64,000 bases of DNA from Pontibacter sp. HSC-14F20 (lineage in GTDB: Bacteria; Bacteroidota; Bacteroidia; Cytophagales; Hymenobacteraceae), in NCBI RefSeq assembly GCF_019599265.1, contig NZ_JAHZTC010000001.1:124001-188000 (forward strand), written 5' to 3'. The position numbers and the translations under genes were made by a program. Under the pieces are notes generated by a model. The model was not told where the DNA came from and did not search any database. It saw only the letters and a list, made by a program, of their open reading frames with translations. How positions within the stretch are numbered: position 1 is the first letter of the stretch; every line of letters begins with the position of its first letter. Below are positions 1 through 7,837 of the stretch, one piece after another.

Positions 1-399
1 GCTATACCTGTTACGACGGCTCAACTTGCTAAATTAGCCCTTGGCTTTCTGAAAGCACCTTATCTGTGGGGTGGCAAGTCTATGTTCGGAATTGACTGCT
101 CGGGCTTTACACAGCAGGTATACGGCCTTTGCGGCTACCAATTGCCTCGTGATGCGAGTCAGCAGGTGGCGGTGGGCGAAGAGGTGCACTTTGCTGCACA
201 GACTCAACCTGGCGATCTGGCTTATTTTGCCAATGAAGAGGGGCGTATAACCCACGTAGGTATCATGCTGGAGGGTCAACAGATCATGCACGCCCACGGC
301 GAGGTCCGCATTGATACCCTGGATCACAACGGTATTTACAATGCCGAGCGCAAGCGTTACTCCCATAAACTACGTATCATCAAGCGCATTTTTTCCTGA
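1..399 (+). CDS. NlpC/P60 (C40) cell-wall peptidase, 3' part only
   Basis: The reading frame is open from the first base and ends at a TGA at 397-399, so the 5' part lies outside the window. The visible 132 residues are an NlpC/P60 papain-like domain: PYLWGG, then the catalytic Cys in DCSGF, GDLAYF, and the catalytic His in THVGIM, followed by a third polar position in IMHAHGEV. Enzymes of this family cleave the D-gamma-glutamyl-meso-diaminopimelate or related bonds of peptidoglycan peptides in the periplasm. In family members SH3-like domains usually precede this domain, but that part cannot be seen here. The domain assignment is firm; substrate specificity is not determinable. Confidence 0.9.
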   Translation, partial: AIPVTTAQLAKLALGFLKAPYLWGGKSMFGIDCSGFTQQVYGLCGYQLPRDASQQVAVGEEVHFAAQTQPGDLAYFANEEGRITHVGIMLEGQQIMHAHGEVRIDTLDHNGIYNAERKRYSHKLRIIKRIFS

Positions 400-482
400 T
401 TCTCAGCATTTTTCTTTGAACTTAGGCTATAACGAGTTGGTTAATTCTCGTAGAAGCTATAGCAAAAGTTCAAACAAGTGCC

Positions 483-989
483 ATGAGAGACAAAGTGCTG
501 ATATTAAACCAGGACTTCAGCGCGATCGCCGTTTGCACGGTGACCAGGGCCTTTTTGCTTGTATTCCTCGATAAAGCAGAGCTCATTTCCAAAGCCAACG
601 GTTCTGTTTTGCGCACAATCAGCACTTCCTATCCTGTTCCCTCGGTTATCCGGCTGCAGCGCTATGTCAAGGTGCCCTACTACGGTATAGCCCTGAGTAG
701 GCACAATGTGTTGCGACGCGATAACTTCCTCTGCCAGTACTGTGGAGCCTCCCGTAACCTGACTATGGATCACCTGCTGCCCCGCTCCAGGGGAGGGGAG
801 ACCAGTTGGTACAACATCGTGACGGCCTGTTCAAGGTGCAATTCCCGCAAAGGCGACCGGACCCCCGAAGAAGCCGGCCTGAAGCTGTATCGCACCCCGT
901 CCCGCCCTTCCCTCTATACCTTCCTGCAACAGCACCTGAATGACTCCAACGAAGACTGGCAGGTATACTTGAAAGTGTCTAAAAAGTAG
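483..989 (+). CDS. HNH endonuclease family protein
   Basis: A 168-residue protein starting at an ATG at 483. The C-terminal half holds an HNH fold with two zinc-binding pairs, CQYC and CSRC, around the core TMDHLLPRSRGG and the Asn/His-bearing stretch SWYNIVTAC, followed by NSRKGDRTPEEAG. The N-terminal half (VLILNQDFSAIAV...) is typical of the short stand-alone HNH proteins found widely in Bacteroidota and cyanobacteria. These are predicted metal-dependent DNA nickases or nucleases; their physiological role is generally unknown. No phage or mobile genes adjoin it, so it is probably a resident chromosomal gene. Confidence 0.85.
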   Translation: MRDKVLILNQDFSAIAVCTVTRAFLLVFLDKAELISKANGSVLRTISTSYPVPSVIRLQRYVKVPYYGIALSRHNVLRRDNFLCQYCGASRNLTMDHLLPRSRGGETSWYNIVTACSRCNSRKGDRTPEEAGLKLYRTPSRPSLYTFLQQHLNDSNEDWQVYLKVSKK

Positions 990-1415
990 GACTATATGGT
1001 TGCTATTATATTTAGCCTAATAGTTTCAACTAGCTAATATTCAGAGTTTAGTAGTCTGTTGTGTTTATGTAAAGTTGAAGTTGTGGAATTGTGTTGGTGC
1101 TGCTTCACGTTCACAATGAATTTCTCCCTGAAGCAGGTATAGATTAGATGCGTTTTAGCTGTGCGCTATACCTGAAAAGGCAAAGGTTCTCAGGTGGGTT
1201 ATACCTGTATGTTCAAAAGCATATACCTTGGTTTTGTTCAAATGCCAGGAGTCAAGGATAATCAGACGGGAAGGACCGCTTGGCTATGCCTGCTGTTCGC
1301 TTTGTTGGTATGTGCTGTTTGTATACCTGTTTGTGCCCTCTGAATCAGGTACTTATACCTGGCAGATCTTTTCTAAAATCTATACTATATACTAGCATTA
1401 TTTTAAAGTATTTCT

Positions 1416-1423
1416 TACTTTTG
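1416..1423 (+). promoter_or_regulatory. -7 promoter element of rpsA (TACTTTTG)
   Basis: TACTTTTG fits the Bacteroidota -7 consensus TAnnTTTG and lies 110 bases before the rpsA start. A clear TTTG -33 box is not visible at the usual spacing. This gives a leader of roughly 100 nt. Confidence 0.55.
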
Positions 1424-1464
1424 CCCCTTCATTCGAGTGAATGGCCCCGGCACCGCGTCCAGGG

Positions 1465-1532
1465 AAATGTAAAACCAAACCAAACCGGCCCATTGCTCTA
1501 AGCCGGTGGCTTCTCCAGAGCAGTAAAACATT
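1465..1532 (+). promoter_or_regulatory. Possible structured rpsA leader
   Basis: The leader holds overlapping complementary segments. CCGGC near 1485 can pair with GCCGG near 1502. Alternatively GCTCT at about 1495 pairs with AGAGC at about 1516, enclosing AGCC/GGCT. The two folds are mutually exclusive, as expected for a switchable ribosomal-protein leader. S1 is known to autoregulate its translation in other bacteria. The fold here is inferred by eye only. Confidence 0.35.
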
Positions 1533-3419
1533 ATGAGTAATTCTCCAGATAATTTCGATTGGGACAAGTTTGAGTCCCAAGGTTTCGGTGGCGGCTACAG
1601 CAAAGACGAGCGCGCTGAAATGGAAAAAATGTATGACGACACCCTGACTACTGTACAGGAGCAGGAGGTTGTTAAAGGAATCGTGGTAGGCATCACTGAT
1701 CGTGACGTGATCCTGAACATCGGTTTCAAATCTGACGGCCTGGTGCCGGTTTCTGAATTCAGAGACTTGCCAGAGCTGAAAGTTGGCGACGAGGTTGAGG
1801 TGTTCATCGAAGACCAGGAAGACCCGAATGGCCAGCTGATCCTTTCCCGCAAGAAAGCGAAAATCGTTAGCGCATGGGCTAAAATCTATGACGCCCTTGA
1901 AAACGACAACGTGCTGGAAGGTGTGGTTAAGAGAAGAACTAAAGGTGGTCTTATCATGGACCTCTACGGTGTTGAAGCCTTCTTGCCAGGTTCTCAGATC
2001 GACGTGAAGCCGATCCGTGACTTCGACGTGTTCGTTGGTAAGAAGATGGAAGTGAAAGTTGTGAAAATCAACGCCGCTTTCGACAACGTGGTAGTATCTC
2101 ACAAAGTATTGATCGAGAAAGATCTGGAGCAGCAGCGTGCAGCCATCCTGAACAACCTGGAAAAAGGTCAGGTGCTGGAAGGTGTTATCAAGAACATGAC
2201 AAACTTCGGTGTGTTCATCGACCTTGGTGGCGTAGACGGTCTGCTTCACATCACAGATATCTCTTGGGGACGTATTAATCACCCAGAAGAAGTATTGAAC
2301 CTTGACCAGAAGGTGAACGTGGTAGTGCTTGACTTCGATGATGACAAGAAGCGTATTTCTCTTGGCATGAAGCAGCTTACTCCGCACCCATGGGATGCAT
2401 TGCCAGCTGATATGGAAGTTGGTACAAGAGTAAAAGGTAAGATCGTTAACGTGGCTGATTACGGCGCATTCCTTGAGCTGATGCCAGGCGTTGAAGGTCT
2501 GATCCACGTATCTGAAATGTCATGGTCACAGCACCTGCGCAACCCACAAGACTTCATTAAGCAAGGCGACGAGGTTGAGGCAGTTGTATTGACACTTGAC
2601 CGCGAAGAGCGTAAAATGTCTCTGGGCATTAAGCAGCTTACTGAAGATCCTTGGACAAAAGAAGATGTTATCACGAAATATGCAGTAGGCACCAAGCACA
2701 CTGGCGTAGTTCGTAACCTGACAAACTTCGGTCTGTTCCTGGAGCTGGAAGAAGGTGTTGATGGTCTGGTACACGTATCTGACCTGTCTTGGACTAAGAA
2801 GATCAAGCACCCATCTGAGTTCGTGAAAGTTGGTGAAAACCTTGATGTAGTTGTTCTGGAGCTTGACGTAGCTAACAGAAGACTTGCTCTTGGTCACAAG
2901 CAGCTGGAGGAGAACCCTTGGGATACGTTCGAGTCTGTATTCAACATCGGTTCTGTGCACAAAGCTACAGTTCTTGAGAAGTCAGACAGAGGCGCTACAC
3001 TGGAGTTGCCATACGGCATCGAAGGTTTCTCATTCCCGAAAGGTCTTGCTAAAGAAGACGGTTCTCAGGTAGAGGCAGGCGAAACGCTTGACTTCCGTGT
3101 AACTGAATTCTCTAAGGACGACCGTAAGATCATCCTTTCGCACACTGCTACTTACTCTGAGGCTGACAACGCACGTATCGCGAAGGCCACTAAGAAAGCT
3201 GCTCCTGCAGGCGGTGGTGAGAAGAAAGAGAAAGCTCCAAAAGTTCAGAAAGAAGTAGAAAACAAGTCTACTCTTGGTGATCTGGATGCCCTTTCTGCCC
3301 TGAAAGAGCAAATGCTTGAGAATGAAAAAGAAGCCGGTGTGAAGAAATTGGAAGCTGCTGCCGCTAAAAAGGCAAAAGGTTCTGACGAAGCGTCTGCTGA
3401 AGAAGAGAACAACGCTTAG
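1533..3419 (+). CDS. rpsA: 30S ribosomal protein S1
   Basis: This 628-residue protein is built of consecutive S1 (OB-fold) RNA-binding repeats. Hallmarks are repeated blocks such as GVIKNMTNFGVFIDLGGVDGLLHITDISW, GKIVNVADYGAFLEL and GVVRNLTNFGLFLEL, each ending in a basic SLGMKQL-type stretch. It helps the 30S subunit bind and unfold mRNA. The N-terminus is acidic and the C-terminal about 90 residues are Lys/Ala/Glu-rich and low-complexity. Codon use is strongly biased, as expected for a highly expressed gene, and no copy of the dispersed octamer occurs in its 1.9 kb. It has its own promoter and a strong terminator, so it is probably monocistronic. Confidence 0.97.
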   Translation: MSNSPDNFDWDKFESQGFGGGYSKDERAEMEKMYDDTLTTVQEQEVVKGIVVGITDRDVILNIGFKSDGLVPVSEFRDLPELKVGDEVEVFIEDQEDPNGQLILSRKKAKIVSAWAKIYDALENDNVLEGVVKRRTKGGLIMDLYGVEAFLPGSQIDVKPIRDFDVFVGKKMEVKVVKINAAFDNVVVSHKVLIEKDLEQQRAAILNNLEKGQVLEGVIKNMTNFGVFIDLGGVDGLLHITDISWGRINHPEEVLNLDQKVNVVVLDFDDDKKRISLGMKQLTPHPWDALPADMEVGTRVKGKIVNVADYGAFLELMPGVEGLIHVSEMSWSQHLRNPQDFIKQGDEVEAVVLTLDREERKMSLGIKQLTEDPWTKEDVITKYAVGTKHTGVVRNLTNFGLFLELEEGVDGLVHVSDLSWTKKIKHPSEFVKVGENLDVVVLELDVANRRLALGHKQLEENPWDTFESVFNIGSVHKATVLEKSDRGATLELPYGIEGFSFPKGLAKEDGSQVEAGETLDFRVTEFSKDDRKIILSHTATYSEADNARIAKATKKAAPAGGGEKKEKAPKVQKEVENKSTLGDLDALSALKEQMLENEKEAGVKKLEAAAAKKAKGSDEASAEEENNA

Positions 3420-3441
3420 TAGTAAGCTTGTCTTATAATGA

Positions 3442-3473
3442 AAGGCCCCGGAGCAATCCGGGGCCTTTTTTTG
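3442..3473 (+). terminator. Rho-independent terminator of rpsA
   Basis: AGGCCCCGG pairs with CCGGGGCCT across a six-base loop and is followed by a run of T, 22 bases after the rpsA stop. Confidence 0.92.
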
Positions 3474-3650
3474 TGTTATACGATCTGTTACAGGTTTACT
3501 GTCGCAACTCAGCCCTCATACCAGAAAGGTCACCTGTTACATAACTAGTAATAGCGATCATGTGGTAATGGGCAGGGAATACCCAAGGGTCCTGTTTTTT
3601 CGTTTCAGAATTGATCGGTTTCATTTTCTTGTCCTACTTCAAAGTTATTG

Positions 3651-4130
3651 ATGATGCAGAAGAAAGACGTTGCTATTAATGCTGTAGAAATTTACCGGCT
3701 CGGGAAAGAGGACCTGGGCAAATTTATCGCGCTCATCCGATTATTTGAGGATATATTTGAGATGAAAAACTTTTCACTTCCTCAACCGGATTACTTGCAA
3801 ACACTGCTGCACAAGCATGATTTTTATGTTTTTGTAGCTATGTTGGGCGATCGTGTAGTAGGCGGTTTAACAACCTATGTGCTCGAACAGTACTTCTCAG
3901 TGAAACCCCTGGCTTATATTATGGACCTGGTCGTTGCCACAGAACACCAGCGACAAGGTATAGGGAAGAGGTTAATAGAGGCAACCACCCGTTTTTATAC
4001 AGAAAAGGGTTTTGAAGAGGTGTTTGTCCAGGCAGATAAAGTTGACGTTTATGCAATCGATTTCTATCGTTTGACAAAACCGACAGCAGAAGAGGAGGTT
4101 GTGCATTTTTACTATATTTTGAACAAGTAA
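3651..4130 (+). CDS. GNAT acetyltransferase, AAC(3)-I-like
   Basis: A protein of 159 residues; ATG at 3651 is chosen over an upstream TTG at 3648, and an ATG at 3654 is equally possible. The sequence shows the GNAT acetyl-CoA site DLVVATEHQRQGIGKRLI. Flanking blocks FEDIFE, VGGLTTYVLEQ, VFVQAD and EEEVVHFYY follow the order seen in the aminoglycoside 3-N-acetyltransferase type I group (FEDxFx, VGGLxAYxL, QADxxDxPAxxLY, HFDI). The stretch YRLTKPTAEEEVVHF lacks the Gly normally seen near YxxLG. It could be a chromosomal AAC(3)-I relative or another small-amine acetyltransferase; the fold is certain, the substrate is not. Confidence 0.75.
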   Translation: MMQKKDVAINAVEIYRLGKEDLGKFIALIRLFEDIFEMKNFSLPQPDYLQTLLHKHDFYVFVAMLGDRVVGGLTTYVLEQYFSVKPLAYIMDLVVATEHQRQGIGKRLIEATTRFYTEKGFEEVFVQADKVDVYAIDFYRLTKPTAEEEVVHFYYILNK

Positions 4131-4193
4131 AGTTGAATAGGCGGATGCGATTTGCTTACTATTGATTTCCAAATCAAAAACCTGAACTCAAAA

Positions 4194-4739
4194 ATGCGAA
4201 AAGTAATCTTGGACTTGGCCGTAACCCTAGACGGCTACATTGAAGGACCTACTGGCGAAACAGATTGGTGTATCCTGGATGACGACATGGACTTCCCAAG
4301 ATTTCTGGCAGGTATAGATACGATTCTCTGCGGTCGGGTAAGTTATGAAATGTGGGGTAACTTCGAGCCAGAACCCAGTGCAAACGAAACTGAGAAGGCT
4401 ATCTGGTCGGCTGTTCACGCTAAAGCGAAGATTGTTTTCTCCAGTCGGGAGCAGCAGGACAGCAGGGTTACTTATATTACATCCGGTATACCTGAAAAAA
4501 TCGCCGGGATGAAACAGCAGGAGGGCAAAGACATTTGGTTGTACGGAGGATCAAAACTCATTACCACCTTCATCCAGCATGGCCTGATTGACATCTACCG
4601 TATTTCTGTGCACCCCACCGTATTGGGAGCAGGCAAGCCGCTGTTTCAAGACCTGAAGGAAAGGATAAATCTCAACTTGATAGAAGCGAATAGATTCAGA
4701 TCCGGGGTGGTACAGCTGATTTATGAGCATAAGGGCTGA
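4194..4739 (+). CDS. Dihydrofolate reductase family (RibD C-terminal domain) protein
   Basis: A 181-residue protein starting at ATG 4194; an upstream in-frame TTG would add 14 unlikely residues. Typical features are the N-terminal VILDLAVTLDGYIEGPTGETDW, TILCGRVSYEMW, and the NADPH-binding DIWLYGGSKLITTF followed by HPTVLGAGKPLF. Stand-alone proteins of this family (YwjB/YyaP type) are predicted NAD(P)H-dependent reductases of unknown substrate and are not true folate enzymes. It follows the acetyltransferase gene after 63 bases on the same strand and may be co-transcribed. Confidence 0.88.
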   Translation: MRKVILDLAVTLDGYIEGPTGETDWCILDDDMDFPRFLAGIDTILCGRVSYEMWGNFEPEPSANETEKAIWSAVHAKAKIVFSSREQQDSRVTYITSGIPEKIAGMKQQEGKDIWLYGGSKLITTFIQHGLIDIYRISVHPTVLGAGKPLFQDLKERINLNLIEANRFRSGVVQLIYEHKG

Positions 4740-4870
4740 TTAACAAATTGTTAGATAGATATGCCTGACGTATTCGCCAGCGCAATAATTATTTAATCAG
4801 GTGTAAGATGAAAAGCTTTAGTTGAGTTCAATATCCAAATTAAAGAATCCCTCAAAATCAGAATAACTCC

Positions 4871-5782
4871 ATGAACCCTTATTTGGAAATTCTTCCCGAA
4901 GTACAGCAGGCCCTGGCCAATGGTAAGCCCGTTGTAGCATTGGAGTCAACGATTATCGCGCATGGCATGCCGTATCCGCAGAACGTGCAGACGGCGCTGG
5001 AGGTAGAGGCAGTCGTGCGGGAAGCGGGGGCTATACCTGCCACCATCGCCATTCTGAACGGCAAGTGCTGTGTAGGCCTTACGCAGCAGCAGATCGAGCA
5101 TTTGGGGCAGGCTAAGGATGTCTGGAAAGTGAGTCTGGTCGATATGCCCTATGTCGTCAGTCAGCGACTGGATGGTGCTACGACGGTGGCAACCACCATG
5201 CGCATTGCCGCCATGGCAAGTATACGGGTGTTTGTGACGGGCGGAACCGGAGGCGTGCACCGGGGCGCTGAGACCACCCTGGATATTTCAGCGGACCTGA
5301 CTGAAATGGGACAAACCTCCGTTGCAGTAGTTTCAGCGGGTGTCAAGTCGATCCTGGATATCGGGCTGACGCTGGAGTACCTCGAAACAAAAGGTATACC
5401 GGTTGTTACTATCGGGCAGGATGCGTTTCCGAGCTTCTACTCCCGCCAAAGTGGCTTTGCCTCTCCCTTGCGACTGGACTCTCCCCGTGAAATAGCTGAT
5501 ATGTTGCGTATTAAGTGGGACTTGGGTCTGAATGGAGCTGTGCTAATAGCCAATCCTATACCTGAAAAGTTCGAAGTGCCGGCGCCGGAAATGGAATGGT
5601 ACATCACCCAAGCCCTGCATGCCGCCGCGCAGCAGCACATAAAAGGCAAAGCCGTTACTCCTTTTCTCTTAAAGTATATCGCTGAGCACAGTCATGGCGA
5701 GAGCCTCGAAGCCAATATTGCCCTGATCAAGCACAATGCCAGACTTGGAGCGGAGCTGGCCGCTGCCTATACCCAGGTTTAG
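4871..5782 (+). CDS. psuG: Pseudouridine-5'-phosphate glycosidase
   Basis: The protein is 303 residues, the normal length for PsuG (IndA). It cleaves the C-glycosidic bond of pseudouridine 5'-phosphate to uracil and ribose 5-phosphate. Family blocks are VALESTIIAHGMPYPQN near the N-terminus, AILNGKCCVGLT, DGATTVATTM, VTGGTGGVHRG, and the late NPIPEKFEVP and TPFLLKYI segments. The partner kinase PsuK (PfkB family) is not adjacent. The gene contains two exact copies of the dispersed octamer and one near copy, where the rare Ile codon ATA is used in GCTATACCTG and CCTATACCTG (Ala/Pro-Ile-Pro). Confidence 0.95.
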   Translation: MNPYLEILPEVQQALANGKPVVALESTIIAHGMPYPQNVQTALEVEAVVREAGAIPATIAILNGKCCVGLTQQQIEHLGQAKDVWKVSLVDMPYVVSQRLDGATTVATTMRIAAMASIRVFVTGGTGGVHRGAETTLDISADLTEMGQTSVAVVSAGVKSILDIGLTLEYLETKGIPVVTIGQDAFPSFYSRQSGFASPLRLDSPREIADMLRIKWDLGLNGAVLIANPIPEKFEVPAPEMEWYITQALHAAAQQHIKGKAVTPFLLKYIAEHSHGESLEANIALIKHNARLGAELAAAYTQV

Positions 5783-5799
5783 GTTTAGTTCTGCTATAC

Positions 5800-6858
5800 C
5801 TATTTGGTAGGGACAGTCTCCGGCTTGGCAAACCCACTGACAGGTGCTTTCTTCTCTTGTGGCAGGGCATGGCCAGACCGCTGCTTATACCAGGACTTGA
5901 GGTGGCTCACAGCAGGCTTTTCAATATAGGTAGTGATCAGCCAAGCCGCAGTGAGCGAAATGGCCAGCGGCGGTACAATCACCAGCAAACTGTCGCCGAA
6001 CAAGTGACGGGTCTCGTTTATGATCACGTAGCCAATAAACTGGTGGATTAGGTATAGCGCGTAGGAGATACTCCCTAAAAAGAGCAGCACTTTGTTTACC
6101 AGAAACTCCATTTTGCCCATCAGCCCCAGGTAGAAGACAGCGAAGAATGAAATCACCACTAGGGTATGCGGCAGTCCCTCCGGCAGGTATAGCGCTACAA
6201 TGGCGGCAATACTAAACAGAAGATGTCCGAGGATAATATTTTTCTTTTCAGGCTGCTTCATGAGCAGGTAGAAGAGGATGCCCGCATAGAAGAACACGCC
6301 GTGGTAGAGGTTGAGCAACGCACCAACCGGGCCAAAGCTAAACGCATACTTGTGTACCAAACTTAGCAGCACCCAAACCGGACCTACCCACAGAATACGC
6401 TTCAGGTTGTTGGTCATGAACAAACCGAGCATCATCAGATAAAACATCCACTCCGAGAACAGCGACCAGTATACCCCGTCCACATCCGGCACCTGGGCGA
6501 GCTTCTGGAACATAGTCAGGTTCACGAGCATGTCCGTAAAAGTTGTCTCAAAACCCGGCAAACCAAATGTCTGTACCACCACAAAGGTTGTGATCATGCT
6601 GAACCAGTAGGTCGGGTAGAGACGAATGCCCCGGTTAAAGAGAAATTCGCTGCCGCTCTTGATTCTGTCGAAGCTGAAGAAGATCACAAAGCCAGAGATC
6701 ATAAAGAAAAGCTCTACCCCGAACAAGCCGTAGTCGAAGTCGAAGGCAGGGGAGAAGCGGTGGCCATAAAGGCTGCGATAAACGGAAGTATAGTGGAAGA
6801 GGGCCACTGAGAGTGCGGCAATGCCCCTTAATGCGTCAAGGAATAGAAGTCTGTTCAT
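5800..6858 (-). CDS. Acyltransferase 3 family membrane protein (OafA-like)
   Basis: A 352-residue integral membrane protein, convergent with psuG. ATG at 6858 begins MNRLLFLDALRGIAALSVALFHY, the classical start of the family including the conserved DxxRGxAAxxVxxFH block. A GTG at 6915 would add 19 residues without family similarity. About ten hydrophobic helices follow, with FGVELFFMISGFVIFFS early on. Members transfer acyl groups to sugars of O-antigen, exopolysaccharide or peptidoglycan at the cytoplasmic membrane. The acceptor is unknown because no polysaccharide genes adjoin it. Confidence 0.9.
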   Translation of the reverse strand: MNRLLFLDALRGIAALSVALFHYTSVYRSLYGHRFSPAFDFDYGLFGVELFFMISGFVIFFSFDRIKSGSEFLFNRGIRLYPTYWFSMITTFVVVQTFGLPGFETTFTDMLVNLTMFQKLAQVPDVDGVYWSLFSEWMFYLMMLGLFMTNNLKRILWVGPVWVLLSLVHKYAFSFGPVGALLNLYHGVFFYAGILFYLLMKQPEKKNIILGHLLFSIAAIVALYLPEGLPHTLVVISFFAVFYLGLMGKMEFLVNKVLLFLGSISYALYLIHQFIGYVIINETRHLFGDSLLVIVPPLAISLTAAWLITTYIEKPAVSHLKSWYKQRSGHALPQEKKAPVSGFAKPETVPTK

Positions 6859-7235
6859 AAAGGTAATCGTTACGGGCTCCGAAGGTATAGGGCCGTAGCC
6901 TGGGTCCTTCCGCACCGCTAACAGGCAGATTCGGCCTGAATTTATAGCGTGCTATTGTAAAGGGTAACAGCCCAAACAAGTCTGGGTACGACGGTCTGGC
7001 CGTGTCTGTTTCGAACTATGGCGGATGCGCATAGTGGTTTTTCAGAATATACCGGGAAAGAAGCGATAAAGTTATGGCAGGCGCGAAGAGTTTTTAAGCA
7101 GGCGGAATTGACCGTATGTCGGATGGTTTTTGGTTTTGCGGCACCTTTTTGGTAGCTTGTCGGTTGTAACAAAAGCGCCATGGTCTGCCAAATGGATGGC
7201 AGGGGCAGAAGGCTGCTCAATTTTTAAATCATTGC
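6859..7235. other. Intergenic region without recognisable gene
   Basis: Divergent upstream region between the acyltransferase and the small lipoprotein. It holds one near copy of the dispersed motif (AAGGTATAG at about 6883). A 92-codon open frame on the minus strand (6942-7220) has no recognisable domains and is probably chance. Confidence 0.5.
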
Positions 7236-7598
7236 ATGAAAACTACCATTAATGTACTGCTGGCTGCTGCCCTGATTGGTTTTAGCGCTTGCTCAGAAGA
7301 CAATAAGACAACCAGCACAGCTGCTAGCCAGTCAACCACTGCACCAACAAGCAGTAACGCTGCGACAGCCGCGCCAGCAGGCAATGTAGCCCTGAATCCG
7401 GAGCACGGACAGCCGGGCCACCGCTGCGACATCGAAGTGGGCGCACCGCTGAACCTGCCAGCACAGCCCAGACTGACGGCACCGCAGCCTGCTTTCCAGC
7501 CGCAGGTATCTGGTTCTGTTGCAGCCGGCACCAACCCGCCTCACGGCCAGCCTGGTCACGACTGTGCTGTACCTGTAGGAGCTCCGCTTTCTAAATAA
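7236..7598 (+). CDS. Small lipoprotein with two HGQPGHxC repeats
   Basis: A 120-residue protein with a lipoprotein signal peptide: MKTTINVLLAAALIGFSAC, lipobox Cys at residue 19. A Ser/Thr/Ala-rich linker follows. Two copies of the same motif then occur, NPEHGQPGHRCDIEVGAPL at about residues 53-71 and NPPHGQPGHDCAVPVGAPL at the C-terminus. The conserved His-Gly-Gln-Pro-Gly-His-x-Cys core could bind a metal or haem-like ligand, but this is inference. I do not assign a function. It is probably anchored in a membrane facing the periplasm. Confidence 0.8.
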   Translation: MKTTINVLLAAALIGFSACSEDNKTTSTAASQSTTAPTSSNAATAAPAGNVALNPEHGQPGHRCDIEVGAPLNLPAQPRLTAPQPAFQPQVSGSVAAGTNPPHGQPGHDCAVPVGAPLSK

Positions 7599-7678
7599 TC
7601 TTGCGCATTCTATTTAAAAAATAAGGGGCTTATACTTAGCGCTATACCTGATGGCGTTTAAAAAATATAGCCTGATTG

Positions 7679-7709
7679 TTTGATAAGCATACATCTCTGC
7701 TTATATTTG
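7679..7709 (+). promoter_or_regulatory. Promoter of tRNA-Cys (TTTG-N19-TATATTTG)
   Basis: TTTG at 7679-7682 and TATATTTG at 7702-7709 are separated by 19 bases, matching the Bacteroidota -33/-7 consensus TTTG/TAnnTTTG. The tRNA starts 13 bases later. Confidence 0.8.
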
Positions 7710-7721
7710 CACTCCAATCAG

Positions 7722-7792
7722 GGTAACGTGGCCGAGTGGCTAGGCTCAGCTCTGCAAAAGCTGCTACAGCGGTTCGAATCCGCTCGTTACCT
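7722..7792 (+). tRNA. tRNA-Cys (GCA)
   Basis: A cloverleaf of 71 nt is visible. GGTAACG pairs with CGTTACC as the acceptor stem. CAGCT/AGCTG frames the anticodon loop CTGCAAA with anticodon GCA. CAGCGGTTCGAATCCGCTC contains the T-arm with the GTTCGAATC consensus. The discriminator base is T and no CCA is encoded. A consensus promoter precedes it and a strong terminator follows. Confidence 0.96.
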
Positions 7793-7800
7793 CTTCTTCA

Positions 7801-7837
7801 TCGCCCGGTCGGTATTCCTGACCGGGCGATTTTTTTG
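7801..7837 (+). terminator. Terminator of tRNA-Cys
   Basis: TCGCCCGGTC pairs perfectly with GACCGGGCGA across a nine-base loop, followed by seven T residues. Confidence 0.93.

Larger units (their letters stand above)
990..1532. other. Intergenic region with motif cluster and rpsA leader
   Basis: No convincing gene is visible. Between 1134 and 1361 there are five exact TATACCTG/CAGGTATA words plus one near copy (1222), the densest cluster in the window. From about 1416 onward the sequence is the promoter and leader of rpsA. A 73-codon open frame at 1280-1501 overlaps the cluster and promoter and has no recognisable features. Confidence 0.7.

Noticed and set aside
1280..1501. 73-codon open frame upstream of rpsA
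   Set aside because: It overlaps the motif cluster and the rpsA promoter and leader and shows no domain or coding bias.
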